NCBI GenBank assembly: GCA_014324065.1
Contig: JACOMV010000032.1
Location: forward strand, 1-32,322
Reading direction: 5' to 3'
DNA length: 32,322 nt
Source: Hormoscilla sp. SP12CHS1
GTDB lineage: Bacteria; Cyanobacteriota; Cyanobacteriia; Cyanobacteriales; Desertifilaceae
Position 1 is the stretch's first letter. The number at the start of each line of letters is the position of its first letter. The notes under the pieces were generated by a model. It had not been told where the DNA came from and did no database searches. It saw only the letters and a program-made list of their open reading frames with translations. Position numbers and translations under genes: made by a program. Positions 7,808-16,935 of this stretch are shown piece after piece.

Positions 7808-10800
7808 TTAGCCTCGTTGCCTGGCTCCGCCTGGTAACGCGGGAGTCAATTGGAGATACAAACAGGGCACGATTAAAAGAGAGATCGCAGTTGAGGCCGT
7901 CAAGCCAAAGGCGATCGCCATGCAGAGGGGAAACCAGACCGGAGCGCTCAGGGCCAAGGGAACCACACCCGCGATCGTGGTAATACTGGTAGTCAGGACA
8001 GGACGCAGGCGATCGCTTGCCCCATGTGCAGCAGCAGAACGCAGGTTCATGCCCCGTCGGCGATGAGAATTCATCGTTTCTACCATGACGATCGAGTCAT
8101 TGACGACTATTCCCGTCAGAGCGATAATCCCAATTACCGCCGGGAAAGATATCGGGATCCAGAACAGAAAGAAGCCGCCAAAAGTGCCGATCAAAGCGAA
8201 GGGAATAGCTAGCATAATAATGAAAGGCTGGGTGAAAGAGCCAAACTGAATCACTAGGACAGCAAAGACAAGGAACAGCGCCAAACCTGCCATCTGTCCC
8301 GCCGAACCAAAAGTCTCGCTTTGGGTTTCCGCTTCTCCGCCGAACTTGTAGTCATAGCCCCCGGGCCAGCGGCGCTGCATTTTCTGCAACTGCGGTTCCA
8401 AATCTGCTAAAATCTCCCCGACCGTGCGACCTTTGGTCTTCGCCAAAACCGTGACCGTGCGTTGGGCATCTTGGTGGGTAATGGACAAAGGTGCTTGATC
8501 GAACTGGATTTCGACTACTTGGGAGGCGGTAATTGACCCGTCTGGGGAGAAGAAACGAGTCATCATCAGTTCCTCCATCTGGGTGGGTCCGCCAACTGCT
8601 CCACCACGGGAAGGCCATTTTGTACTGAGGTGAATTTCTAGGTCTTCCTCTCCACCCCCGATCGGGAAATCGCCGATATCGTTATTAGTCATCAGGTAGC
8701 GCCCCTGGAGGGAGAAATCTTCTGGAGTAATGCCATAGAAGTTCATTGCTTCTCGGCGGGGACTGAGTTTCACGTCCGGTCGTTCCGGACCCAGGTCGTC
8801 GCGGACATCTGCTGTTCCCCGAATCTGTCGCAAAGCTAGCTGCACGTCCCCAGAAATGCCGCGCAACAGGTCCATGTCGCTGCCCGTTAGCTCAATGGCG
8901 ATCGGGTCTCCAGCTTCTCCCGATCGCTCAAAGTTCACTACTAAAGACGTCCCCGGATAGTTGCGAACGAGCGCTTGTAACTCCGACCGCAGGGGGTCTA
9001 TATATTCAAAGGACAATTTTTCGCGTTCTGCTTGAGGTACAAACATTGCCGAAAAGCCCACTAGGTAGTTGCCCGTGCTAGGTTTGATGCCGCTTTCTTG
9101 TACTAGGTTACTGCGCTGACCGACGAATTTGACTACCGTTTCCAAGTAATCCTTGCTCCGCAGAATTTCCCCCACTTCATCTGCTAATATTTGGGAACTG
9201 TCGAGGGTAGTAGTGGGGGGCAGTTCGATGTTGATGCTCAATTTGAGTTTGTCCGAGTCGGGAAACAGAGTTCCCGGTATGTTTCCCACCAGAATTGTCG
9301 TGCAGACAAACAAGGCGATCGCCCCCATAGTCCAAAGGCGGGCAGTAGTTTTGTTGCGGACAGTGGAGCGCAAACTCCAATGGATAAACTTCTCGGAAGC
9401 GGCTTCCGTAAGTTTGTCAATGAAAGTCTTTTTCGCGCCGCCTTTGACATTAGCGAGGAGGTAGCGGGAGAGAGGGATATCTACAAAGAGGGCGATCCCG
9501 TAGCTGATTAGCAAGCAAGTAATGGCACTAATGGGAATCAAGCGGATAAATTTGCCCATGGTGCCGCTAATTGCCATCAAGGGGGCCATGGCCAGGATTG
9601 TAGTCAACTGACCGGAAAAAGCTGGCACTGCGTAGGTTTTAACAGTTTTCAAGGCCGATTGCTCGAAAGACAGACCTTCAACGAAAATCCCATCGTGCAT
9701 CCCTTCCATCATCAGGATGAATACATCTACAAGGAGTCCCAGGGCGAGGATCAGACCCACTTGCACCATCGTGTTCAGAGTGTTGCCGAATATCCAAAGG
9801 ACCGCGATCGCCCCCAGAAAGGTGAGGGGAATAGACAGGCCAGCGATGATGGCTTCGCGCCAACTAAGGGCCAACAATAATACGATAAAGACGGCCAAAA
9901 CTCCTTGCCAAGCATTATTAAATAGATTCTGCAGTTCCTCGTTGATGATATCTGCATCCGTACTGACGATCTGGTATTCCATCCCGTAGGGCCAGATTGA
10001 GGGATTTTGTCTGGCCTGCTCTAGGGCTGCTAGGCAATCATTAATCACTTTAATTGTATCCGAACCCGGTACCTTGACTACATCCACGTTAATTACCGGT
10101 TTAAACTCCCCCCCATTACCACTAATAAAAGCGCGAGTCTGTTCTCGTTCCAGGTCGCGACGGACTTCTGCTACTTCTGAGAGGTACACCACCCTTCCTT
10201 CCGTACCCCCCAGGCGGGTGACCGGTAAACTGCGCAGGTCGGCTTCGGTTCTAAAGCGACCGTAATAACGCACTTGCCTGCCTATTTGGTCGCTCTCTAT
10301 CTGGTCCCAGGGCAGGTCTCGGTTGCCTCCGGTAATCGCATCTCTCACCTGAGTCGGAGAAATATTCAGAGTCAGGAGGCGATCGGGCAGCAGCTGCACG
10401 TGGATGACCTCTTTGCGATCGCCACTCAGGTCAACTTTTCTGACATTGGGGACTTTTTCTAACAGTTCTTCGATCTCTTCGGCAGCGCGACTCAGGACTG
10501 CCTGGTCGATATTGCCAAACAGGCCCAGGCTGAGAACGGGGGTATCTTGGGCCGATATTTGCTCGACTTTGGGCTCTTCGGCGTCCGAGGGCAAATTCAA
10601 CTCTGCCGAAGCTTCATCGACTTCTGCTCTCACCTGGGCGATCGACTCTGCCACCGGAGCTTCGACGCGGAATTCAATTTTAATTTGCGAACGGCCATCG
10701 AATGAGGCACTACTGAGTTCCTTGAGTCCCTTGAGGGATTTGAGTTCTTTCTCTAGCTTATCCGTGACCTGGTTCTCGATCGTTTCTGGATCTGCACCTG

Positions 10801-10993
10801 GCCAAATAGTCGTCACGTTGGCTAAGGCTTGATTGATATCTGGGTCCCCTTCTTTCACCATTGTCGCCGCTCCTATCAGCCCTCCTATTACCAATAGGAC
10901 GCACAGGAGTATGGCAAAAACCGTGTTCAGGAAAAAGAACTTGGCGATCGGGGATGCTTTGCTGACATCGGGAACATCATGTTCTTCGTTCAT
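7808..10993 (-). CDS. RND-family efflux permease (AcrB/HAE1-like inner-membrane pump)
   Basis: At 1061 residues this has the full RND length and order: a first membrane helix at about residues 18-44, a large periplasmic loop, helices TM2-TM6 from about 360, a second periplasmic loop, and TM8-TM12 near the end ('PFALIGTFGGFFLFWIPISF', 'IALTGIVVNDSIVMVE'). It would export hydrophobic compounds or metal-type substrates using the proton gradient together with the adaptor encoded upstream. The TM4 motif reads 'GLLVDVFILMMEGM' where AcrB-type pumps have GLLVDDAIVV, so one of the paired proton-relay aspartates (position 424 here) is Val. The last codons, 'PALPGGARQRG' and the stop, lie in a palindromic repeat, so the original C-terminus was probably replaced. 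No outer-membrane factor is present nearby. Confidence 0.93.
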   Translation of the reverse strand: MNEEHDVPDVSKASPIAKFFFLNTVFAILLCVLLVIGGLIGAATMVKEGDPDINQALANVTTIWPGADPETIENQVTDKLEKELKSLKGLKELSSASFDGRSQIKIEFRVEAPVAESIAQVRAEVDEASAELNLPSDAEEPKVEQISAQDTPVLSLGLFGNIDQAVLSRAAEEIEELLEKVPNVRKVDLSGDRKEVIHVQLLPDRLLTLNISPTQVRDAITGGNRDLPWDQIESDQIGRQVRYYGRFRTEADLRSLPVTRLGGTEGRVVYLSEVAEVRRDLEREQTRAFISGNGGEFKPVINVDVVKVPGSDTIKVINDCLAALEQARQNPSIWPYGMEYQIVSTDADIINEELQNLFNNAWQGVLAVFIVLLLALSWREAIIAGLSIPLTFLGAIAVLWIFGNTLNTMVQVGLILALGLLVDVFILMMEGMHDGIFVEGLSFEQSALKTVKTYAVPAFSGQLTTILAMAPLMAISGTMGKFIRLIPISAITCLLISYGIALFVDIPLSRYLLANVKGGAKKTFIDKLTEAASEKFIHWSLRSTVRNKTTARLWTMGAIALFVCTTILVGNIPGTLFPDSDKLKLSINIELPPTTTLDSSQILADEVGEILRSKDYLETVVKFVGQRSNLVQESGIKPSTGNYLVGFSAMFVPQAEREKLSFEYIDPLRSELQALVRNYPGTSLVVNFERSGEAGDPIAIELTGSDMDLLRGISGDVQLALRQIRGTADVRDDLGPERPDVKLSPRREAMNFYGITPEDFSLQGRYLMTNNDIGDFPIGGGEEDLEIHLSTKWPSRGGAVGGPTQMEELMMTRFFSPDGSITASQVVEIQFDQAPLSITHQDAQRTVTVLAKTKGRTVGEILADLEPQLQKMQRRWPGGYDYKFGGEAETQSETFGSAGQMAGLALFLVFAVLVIQFGSFTQPFIIMLAIPFALIGTFGGFFLFWIPISFPAVIGIIALTGIVVNDSIVMVETMNSHRRRGMNLRSAAAHGASDRLRPVLTTSITTIAGVVPLALSAPVWFPLCMAIAFGLTASTAISLLIVPCLYLQLTPALPGGARQRG
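7815..7839. repeat. Palindromic repeat family A, copy 2 (3' end of RND gene)
   Basis: CGTTGCC and GGTAACG arms flank TGGCTCCGCCT. Read on the minus strand it encodes the end of the pump protein, with the TAA at 7808-7810 immediately behind. ATTAGCCTC next to it also accompanies the repeats at 19939 and 23551. Confidence 0.85.
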
Positions 10994-11262
10994 TATTCAT
11001 TGCTAATTGTTCATTGCTAATTGTTCATTGCTAACTATATAGTGCAATTTTCCCCTGAAAAACAGCTCTTCTTTCGACTGAAAATGCTGGCCCTGGGTTA
11101 CAGGAAATACTTGCCTCGATTATCTTCTCCCGATCCTCGCTGAAACCCGCGCTATGACAATAAGTTCTCCCAATAACAACGGAGCTGTCTAGCCTTGCTA
11201 ATTTATTCATCTCCATTCTCAATTTTTCATTCTCAATTCGACCTTCTCAATGAACAATTTTC
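10994..11262. other. Gap between pump genes with 14-bp tandem repeat
   Basis: TCATTGCTAATTGT is repeated with a 14-base period from 10997 to about 11035, two full copies and a partial third, directly upstream of the permease ATG. The rest shows no gene I trust; the 63-codon minus frame at 11031-11222 has no recognisable similarity. The gap is long for an operon, but the adaptor and permease are in the same direction and are probably still expressed together. Confidence 0.6.
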
Positions 11263-12858
11263 CTATTCAATCACCTCCACGGGGGCTCCATCCACGAGAC
11301 TATTTTTTCCCTCAGTCACGAGCTGTTCCCCTGGTTGAACGCCATCGATAATTTCCCGTTGGGAGATGCCACGAATGCCCGTTTTTATCTGGCGCTGTTC
11401 TACTATTTTCTCTTGTTGATTAACTACAAAAACATGAGGTTTTTGGTCCCTCCATACAAAAGCATTGAAGGGAGCAGTTGTAGCATTCAACTTTTCTTCT
11501 ACGGCGATCCAAGCCGAAACGCGAGCCCCATTCTTGAGGTTTTGGGTGCCTTTATTTACCCTGATTTTTACCTCGATCGCCCGACCCCCTGGAGTCACTG
11601 AAGGACTGACAGAGAAGACAATCCCTTCGGCACTAGCCAAATCTATCAGATCTGCGCTCGTCATAGCTTCAGGGCTGTGAAGCCGTTCGTTGGCAATAAT
11701 GAACGCGCGTTGACCCGTTCTGACCCTAGCACCATCGAAAGCAGGCAATTCTACATCGACCTCAAACTCATTCGGGTCGATCGCGATTATCGGCACGGAC
11801 TCTACTATCTGCTGATAGTCACCTGTGGCATTGATCCGCTGGGGCGTCCAATAGTCCCCTTCTTTGATGTTGAGATGGGCGATAATGCTGTCAAAAGGGG
11901 CGACTATCTCCGTGTCTTCCAGGATGACTTGGGTTTTGTTCAGGGAGGCGATCGCCGATTTAATTCCCGACTGCGCTGATTCTACCTGGGCCTGTTGGGA
12001 TAAGACTGCCGCCTGAGCTGAAGAGACAGCGCTCGACGCTGCCCTTATTCCTGCATCTGCCGCTTTCACCTGCGCTCGTGCAGCTTCAACCGCCGCTTGA
12101 GCTTCCGCAAACTGGGTTTCTCTGGTGTCCCGCTCGCTCTTCGATACGACGCCGTCTTCCCAAAGTTTCTGGTAGCGGTTAACATCGGTCTGGGCGAAAT
12201 CGCGATTAGCTTCAGCTCTTTTCAAGTCCGCTTGGGCAGACGCTAAAGAAGCTTCCGCTCTTGCTTTTTCAGCTTGGGCCTGACTCACCGCCGACTCCGA
12301 CTGCCTTAAAGAAGCCAGGGCCGTACTCAACCGCTGCTGGGCATCCTGCCGCTGGGCCTGGGCCACCGTCACATCCGAAGCCAGTTTGCGAGGGTCTACC
12401 TGGGCTAGCAGGTCCCCTTTTCTCACAAAATCCCCCGTTCGCAGCTCGCGGCCATTTACCTTCTTCACATAGACGATCGTCCCTTCTGCCTCAAAAGTGA
12501 GATGCTTGCGGAGCACCGCCTCCACAAAACCGTCGCTGAATACCCAAGCTTGGATCGGGGCTATTTGCGCCCGCGCTGCCCGCACTGGTAGTTTCGCCAC
12601 CGTGGCCGCCGCACTTGCCTCTATCTGTGCTGGCTGATTTTTCAGGCGGTGGGAGGCGATCGCCCCTACTCCTAACACCACTGCTACTAATGGGACCATC
12701 CACAGGAGCCTACGCGCCAGCGATAGTTTTCCCTTACCCCCATAGGCATCATTTTCTGCGCTGGCAGGCGAGACGCCCGCCCTACGCAATTCTCTTGTGT
12801 CCCGTGAAGCTTCTACCACACTTACTTTTTCCTTGTGGGTTACATCCGATGTTTCCAT
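11263..12858 (-). CDS. RND efflux periplasmic adaptor subunit (HlyD/AcrA-type membrane fusion protein)
   Basis: The 531-residue protein has an N-terminal anchor 'LLWMVPLVAVVLGVGAIASH' at about residues 51-70 and a lipoyl/barrel-sandwich half near 'EGTIVYVKKVNGRELRTGD'. A very long Ala/Gln-rich coiled-coil hairpin follows (about 165-305). The second lipoyl half is near 'VAPFDSIIAHLNIKEGD', followed by beta-barrel and membrane-proximal domains. It would bridge the RND permease downstream to an outer-membrane channel not encoded here. AGGAGG precedes the ATG by eight bases. Residues about 27-35 ('RRAGVSPAS') are encoded by an imperfect palindrome typical of intergenic repeats, inserted in frame into the cytoplasmic N-terminal tail, where it is unlikely to harm function. 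Confidence 0.92.
   Translation of the reverse strand: METSDVTHKEKVSVVEASRDTRELRRAGVSPASAENDAYGGKGKLSLARRLLWMVPLVAVVLGVGAIASHRLKNQPAQIEASAAATVAKLPVRAARAQIAPIQAWVFSDGFVEAVLRKHLTFEAEGTIVYVKKVNGRELRTGDFVRKGDLLAQVDPRKLASDVTVAQAQRQDAQQRLSTALASLRQSESAVSQAQAEKARAEASLASAQADLKRAEANRDFAQTDVNRYQKLWEDGVVSKSERDTRETQFAEAQAAVEAARAQVKAADAGIRAASSAVSSAQAAVLSQQAQVESAQSGIKSAIASLNKTQVILEDTEIVAPFDSIIAHLNIKEGDYWTPQRINATGDYQQIVESVPIIAIDPNEFEVDVELPAFDGARVRTGQRAFIIANERLHSPEAMTSADLIDLASAEGIVFSVSPSVTPGGRAIEVKIRVNKGTQNLKNGARVSAWIAVEEKLNATTAPFNAFVWRDQKPHVFVVNQQEKIVEQRQIKTGIRGISQREIIDGVQPGEQLVTEGKNSLVDGAPVEVIE
12763..12781. repeat. Short imperfect palindrome inside adaptor N-terminus
   Basis: GGCAGGCG-AGA-CGCCCGCC is an 8-bp stem with one mismatch and a 3-base loop. 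It encodes part of 'RRAGVSPAS' in frame before the membrane anchor. I recognise this type as a common translated intergenic repeat in cyanobacteria. Confidence 0.55.
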
Positions 12859-13482
12859 TTCCTTTGCCTCCTGCTGAGAGTCTCTTTCCTCGCACCATTT
12901 TTTTCTCTATTATATCTCGATCAAATCCGATCTACTGACAACTGACAATTCAAAATTCTGGCATTGACAACTGACAACTGACGACCCTGGTGTCAAGGGA
13001 AGCAGGGTAATGATTAAAATCAAGGTCAATAAGAAGGATGAATTATGGGAGCATGTCCAGTGGCATCTGGAGTGCCAAAACCCGGAAATAGCACGAAAGT
13101 GGTGTTCCCGCCTCTGGACAGGAAGTCTGCTTGCAGACTCGATCTAATGCTGCCAGTCCTGGGGCTGGTTAAGGGCAAAACGGCCACGCAACTCAAAATC
13201 GATCGGGGATCTTCGATATCTCTGCTCCTTGCTCTTGTCCCAGGGGACATACGGCACACAGGAGACATCGCCGCCAACTCCGGAGGCCAAACCGGGTATG
13301 AGCAGACTGCACTGCTGACCAGTGACCTGTGAGCAGTTATCAGTGAGCTGCTACCAGGCCGAGTGACGAGGCGATGTGCGATGCGTAGTGCGAATACGAT
13401 GTCCCCGGGGACATCGAGCGCGCAGAGCACATATAGTACTGCGATCCTGACAACTGACAACTAACAACTGACATGGTAGTCG
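12859..13482. other. Gene-free stretch with small repeats and a perfect 18-bp palindrome
   Basis: Two overlapping frames here (13026-13460 minus and 13045-13332 plus) have no recognisable family and mutually shadow each other. The region holds runs of TGACAACTGACAACTGAC at about 12935-12985 and 13448-13472, a hairpin AGTCTGC/GCAGACT near 13125, and the perfect palindrome GATGTCCCCGGGGACATC at 13398-13415. The heptamer-like TGACAAC repeats are of the short tandem type common in cyanobacteria. Confidence 0.6.
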
Positions 13483-13884
13483 CTACCTGGGGGGTTTGGC
13501 GGCCAGGTATTTTTCCAGTGCTTCTTGAATCACAGCCTTAAATTCCTCAGGCTGCCAAGGCTTGGTGACGCATTTGAAAACATGGGAGAAGTCAATCTCT
13601 TCTCCTTCATCACCCAGTTTGTCATGGTCGTAGCCAGTGAGCAGAATACCAATTGTATCGGGGAAGCGGTCTTTTGTCTTGCCCAAAAATTCCACCCCTG
13701 TCATTTCTGGCATACTCTGGTCGGAAATAATCACCGCCATTTCGCCTTCCGTATCCATAATTTCCATCGCGCTGGCAGGACTGTCGGCTCTAAATACTTG
13801 AAATTCACGCCCAAACGTCCTGTACAGTAAGTCCAGGTTGTCACCCTCGTCATCTACCACCAGTAGTCTAGGTTTTTTGGGCAT
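13483..13884 (-). CDS. Stand-alone CheY-like response regulator
   Basis: The protein is a single receiver domain of 133 residues. It has the acidic pair Asp11/Asp12 ('VVDDEGDN'), the phospho-acceptor Asp55 in 'IISDQSMPEMTG', Thr83 in 'LLTGY', and Lys108 in 'VTKPW', so all phosphorylation residues are present. There is no output domain; it would relay a signal by protein contact or serve as a phosphate sink for a kinase elsewhere. The TGY...TKPW form is typical of receivers related to RpfG/cyclic-di-GMP or hybrid-kinase systems. The adjacent kinase/adenylate cyclase gene (14237-16302) points the same way but is broken, so this regulator may have lost its local partner. The linkage is inferred from position only. 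Confidence 0.9.
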   Translation of the reverse strand: MPKKPRLLVVDDEGDNLDLLYRTFGREFQVFRADSPASAMEIMDTEGEMAVIISDQSMPEMTGVEFLGKTKDRFPDTIGILLTGYDHDKLGDEGEEIDFSHVFKCVTKPWQPEEFKAVIQEALEKYLAAKPPR

Positions 13885-14236
13885 CTCTCAACTCACTCCG
13901 CCAATCTGTACCCTGCGTAACTTGACATGTATCTGTCAGACAATAGCAAATACTGCCGCTTTGTCAAGTGACGCAGGCTGTGTCTACCGGGGCGAGGTAT
14001 CTCCTGAGAGCGCTATCGCACGTTCCCACGAACGAGGGAGGAGACATCGTACTCGGAGACACAGCTGGTTGCTTTGCATTTTAGCTTTTCTTCTGCTTGG
14101 ATAGGCAGTCAGTTAAGTACATGAGCAAAATTAATTTCACTCCCGCCCTCGCGCTGATGCACCCTGCTTGCATTGTGAGATGCACCCCCTCTATCATAGA
14201 CGCTGACAACTGATAACTGACAACATTAACAATTAA
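13885..14236. other. Gene-free stretch with a long imperfect inverted repeat
   Basis: No gene is seen. GCTGTGTCT at about 13977 and AGACACAGC at about 14057 form the ends of an imperfect hairpin of some 90 bases. Its inner parts (TATCTCC against GGAGACA) also pair, and its loop carries ACGTTCCCACGAACGAGG, a short relative of repeat family C. TGACAACTGATAACTGACAAC sits near 14202-14224. Confidence 0.55.
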
Positions 14237-16302
14237 TTAGTCGGACAAACGTTCTTGACAACGATCTAGATAAATGCGGGCTACTGGATCTGCGGGGTTT
14301 TGGCGCAAGCAATCGGCAAACATTTGGGCGGCTTTATGGATAGACTTGCGATAGTATAGCAGTAAACCTTCTTCAAATATTTTGATGGTCTCTAATTTCG
14401 CCTGTCGCAGTTCGGGAGGATCGCCGTCAAAGACTTCAAAGACGGCCACCTATGAAAGATTTTCCCTTCACTTTCACCCGACCGATCAGGCGCATCTTAT
14501 ACTGCATGGGGTCTGACAAACTGGCAAAAGTATAGTAAGAGATTAACAAAGACACTCCATAGGTTTTGGTTAAGTTTTCTAAGCGAGATGCTAAATTGAC
14601 AGCATCGCTAATGACAGTGCTATCCATGCGGGAATGTCCCCCGATCGTCCCCAGCATCAGAGAACCTGTATTGATGCCAATGCCGATTTTCACCGGTGGA
14701 TAACCAGAATTGGCGCGATGTTGATTATATTTTACTATACTTTGCAGCATACCAACTCCGGCATTAACAGCATCATCGGCGTTGCCGCTAAAAAGTGCCA
14801 TAATTGCATCGCCAATGTATTTATCAATAAAGCCATGATTTTCGAGAATCACGGGTTCTAGGCGAGAAAGATAGGAATTGATAAATTTGAAATTCTGCTC
14901 CGGTGTCATGGTTTCACTTAGGGTAGTGAAGTCGCGAATATCATAAAATAAAATCGACATCTCCTGCTGGACTTGATCTCCTAATTGGACACGACAATGC
15001 TTTCTTTGTGCAAAAACTGGAGAAATTCCCGGGGGACAAAGCGACTGTAGGCGATATTGAGAGTAGATATGCGCAGATGAGTTTTTATTCTGGCTAGGAG
15101 CGTTTTTGGAAATGGGTTTAGTCAGATAATCATTGGCACCAGCATTAAATCCTTCTACTAGATTGTTGACTTGATTTTTGGCGGTTAACATGACCACAGG
15201 GAGTTCGTTGGCTGGGAACTAATCGCGGATTTTATGACAGACTTCATAGCCAGTCATGCGCGGCATCATCACGTCTAGTAAGACTAGGTCGGGTTTGAAA
15301 CCCCGATCGAGCATTGATAAAGCATCTAGACCATTCTCGGCCAGGGCGAGACTATAATTTTCTAGGGAAAGATGGTTGACCAGTACCTGAAGATTCACTG
15401 GCTCATCATCAACTATCAGGATTTTGAACTGATGAGGCTGTTGACCGTTGACTGTTAATTGTTGATTGTTGCTTTGTGCTGGCTGGTGCATTATGCTTTC
15501 ACGCCAATTGACGATCGCGCGATCTGTGACGGTGGCGGGGCGATCGCTTGTTTTCGGGGCTCTGCCTGGGGCTAATGGTAGGGTAAAGGTAAACCGGGTG
15601 CCCTCGCCCACGATCGAGGAGACGCCAATTTCTCCCCCGTGCAATTCTATTAGCTGTTTGGTGATGGTTAAGCCTAAACCGGTGCCTCCGTATTCCCGGG
15701 CTGTGGAACCGTCCGCTTGTTCAAAAGATTCAAAGATGCGGTCTAATTTATCCTTGGGGATGCCGATGCCAGTATCGGACACGGAAATTGCTAATTGTTC
15801 GTTGTCGATCGTCGAGCCAGCATTGCCATCAACTATGAAGGATGGACCGTGAATAGTCTTGGCGGAGATTTCCACCATGCCGCTATTGGTGAACTTGATG
15901 GCATTGCCCACTAGGTTGTGCAGAATCTGTTGCAGGCGATTTTCATCGGCATATACTAGAGATAGCTCCTCGGGAATAGCGTTAATTAGCTGCAAATCTT
16001 TGTTGCCAACCAGAGATTGGCTGAGGGAAATCACAGAGTCGGCGATTTCTCGGATCCCCACTGGCTTGAGTAACTATATGGGGCGTCCCTAGGTAACTGC
16101 GCAGTTTTTGGTCAACCCGATCGGTTATTTCGCTACGCAGTTGGGTGGCGACATCGTTGACGGCTGTTTGCCCCTTTTTAATCGAGAGATATCCCGTCAG
16201 CCCCACCGCCGCACAGATCTGGAGCACGAAGGGTACGACCAGGACCGTGCGCAGGTGAACTTTTTCAGAAAATTTAGAAATTAAGTGGTTTAGAGATTGC
16301 AT
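14237..16302 (-). pseudogene. Sensor kinase-receiver-adenylate cyclase fusion, decayed
   Basis: The N-terminal piece (16302 to about 16075) has a membrane helix 'VLVVPFVLQICAAVGLTGYL' and the start of a periplasmic sensor, ending at 'YLGTPHIV'. A large deletion then joins it to 'PVGIREIADSVISLSQSLVG', losing the rest of the sensor, the HAMP/PAS region and the histidine phosphorylation domain. A HATPase follows ('DENRLQQILHNLVGNAIKFT', 'DTGIGIPKDKL', 'GGTGLGLTITKQL'), then a receiver ('LLDVMMPRMTG'). An in-frame TAG (15219-15221) splits the receiver. A compensating pair of shifts lies at about 15000-15100. A class III cyclase domain ('ILFYDIRDFTTLSE', 'DKYIGDAIMALF') and a shifted C-terminal helical tail (14237-14449) complete it. 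The cyclase residues look intact, so a partial product from an internal start is conceivable. Confidence 0.88.
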
Positions 16303-16496
16303 CCAATCATCACCTTGGGGATAATTAATCTATACTCTAATTGGCCATCCACCCTGATAAGCTGGCACCCCTCTAAGCTGTCGTGCATTTAAATTGCATA
16401 GGCCGATCTTCTGAAAGCCTTGCCCAGCCCAATGCAAGAATTTTGAATTTTGAATTTTGAATTGCTTAGTGGGGTGTTTCTGAATATTATTTTAGC
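16303..16496. other. Intergenic with AATTTTG repeats
   Basis: GAATTTTGAATTTTGAATTG near 16439-16464 is a short AT-rich tandem. No gene is seen. It separates the dead cyclase gene from the stop of the YjbQ gene upstream on the same strand. Confidence 0.5.
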
Positions 16497-16916
16497 TCAA
16501 TTACCGGTAATGTGAACGATGATTTCTCGGGGATGTCCCTGCTGCCGGTGCTCCCAAAGGTATATTCCCTGCCAGGTTCCTAGCAGCAATTTTCCTTGAT
16601 GAATGGGGATCTGTTCTGATGTCTTGGTGAGGGCTGTGCGAATATGGGCAGGCATGTCGTCCGGTCCTTCTAGATCGTGAATGTAGCTTTTGTCATCCTC
16701 TGGCACTAGCTTGGCAAAGAAGTTTTCCATGTCTTTGAGCACGTCTGGATCGGCGTTTTCTTGGATCAGCAAGCTAGCTGATGTGTGACGCAAAAATATG
16801 CTACATAGTCCTGTTTGGATCCCTGAATATGTGACTATTTCTTGCACTTTAGATGTGATGCGGCAAAAGGATTTGCCTCTGGTTTTGATTGGCAGTTGCT
16901 GTTGATAATGACTCAT
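16497..16916 (-). CDS. yjbQ: YjbQ family protein (UPF0047)
   Basis: The 139-residue protein matches the UPF0047/YjbQ family along its whole length. It has 'HTSASLLIQENADPDVLKDM', 'YIHDLEGPDDMPAHIRTAL' and 'LLLGTWQGIYLWEHR', including the conserved histidines and acidic residues of the metal-binding pocket. E. coli YjbQ has a weak thiamine-phosphate synthase activity, but the true role is unsettled. It is a small cytosolic trimer in known structures. The gene lies 19 bases behind the glycosyltransferase gene in the same direction, so the two are probably cotranscribed. The gene is intact. Confidence 0.9.
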   Translation of the reverse strand: MSHYQQQLPIKTRGKSFCRITSKVQEIVTYSGIQTGLCSIFLRHTSASLLIQENADPDVLKDMENFFAKLVPEDDKSYIHDLEGPDDMPAHIRTALTKTSEQIPIHQGKLLLGTWQGIYLWEHRQQGHPREIIVHITGN

Positions 16917-16935
16917 CTTGGTACTCGGTCAATTT

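Noticed and set aside
11031-11222. 63-codon minus frame between pump genes
   Set aside because: No motif, no clear ribosome binding site, not conserved to my knowledge.
13026-13460. 144-codon minus-strand frame and the overlapping plus-strand frame as genes
   Set aside because: No recognisable family, covered by repeats and a perfect palindrome, and the frames shadow each other.
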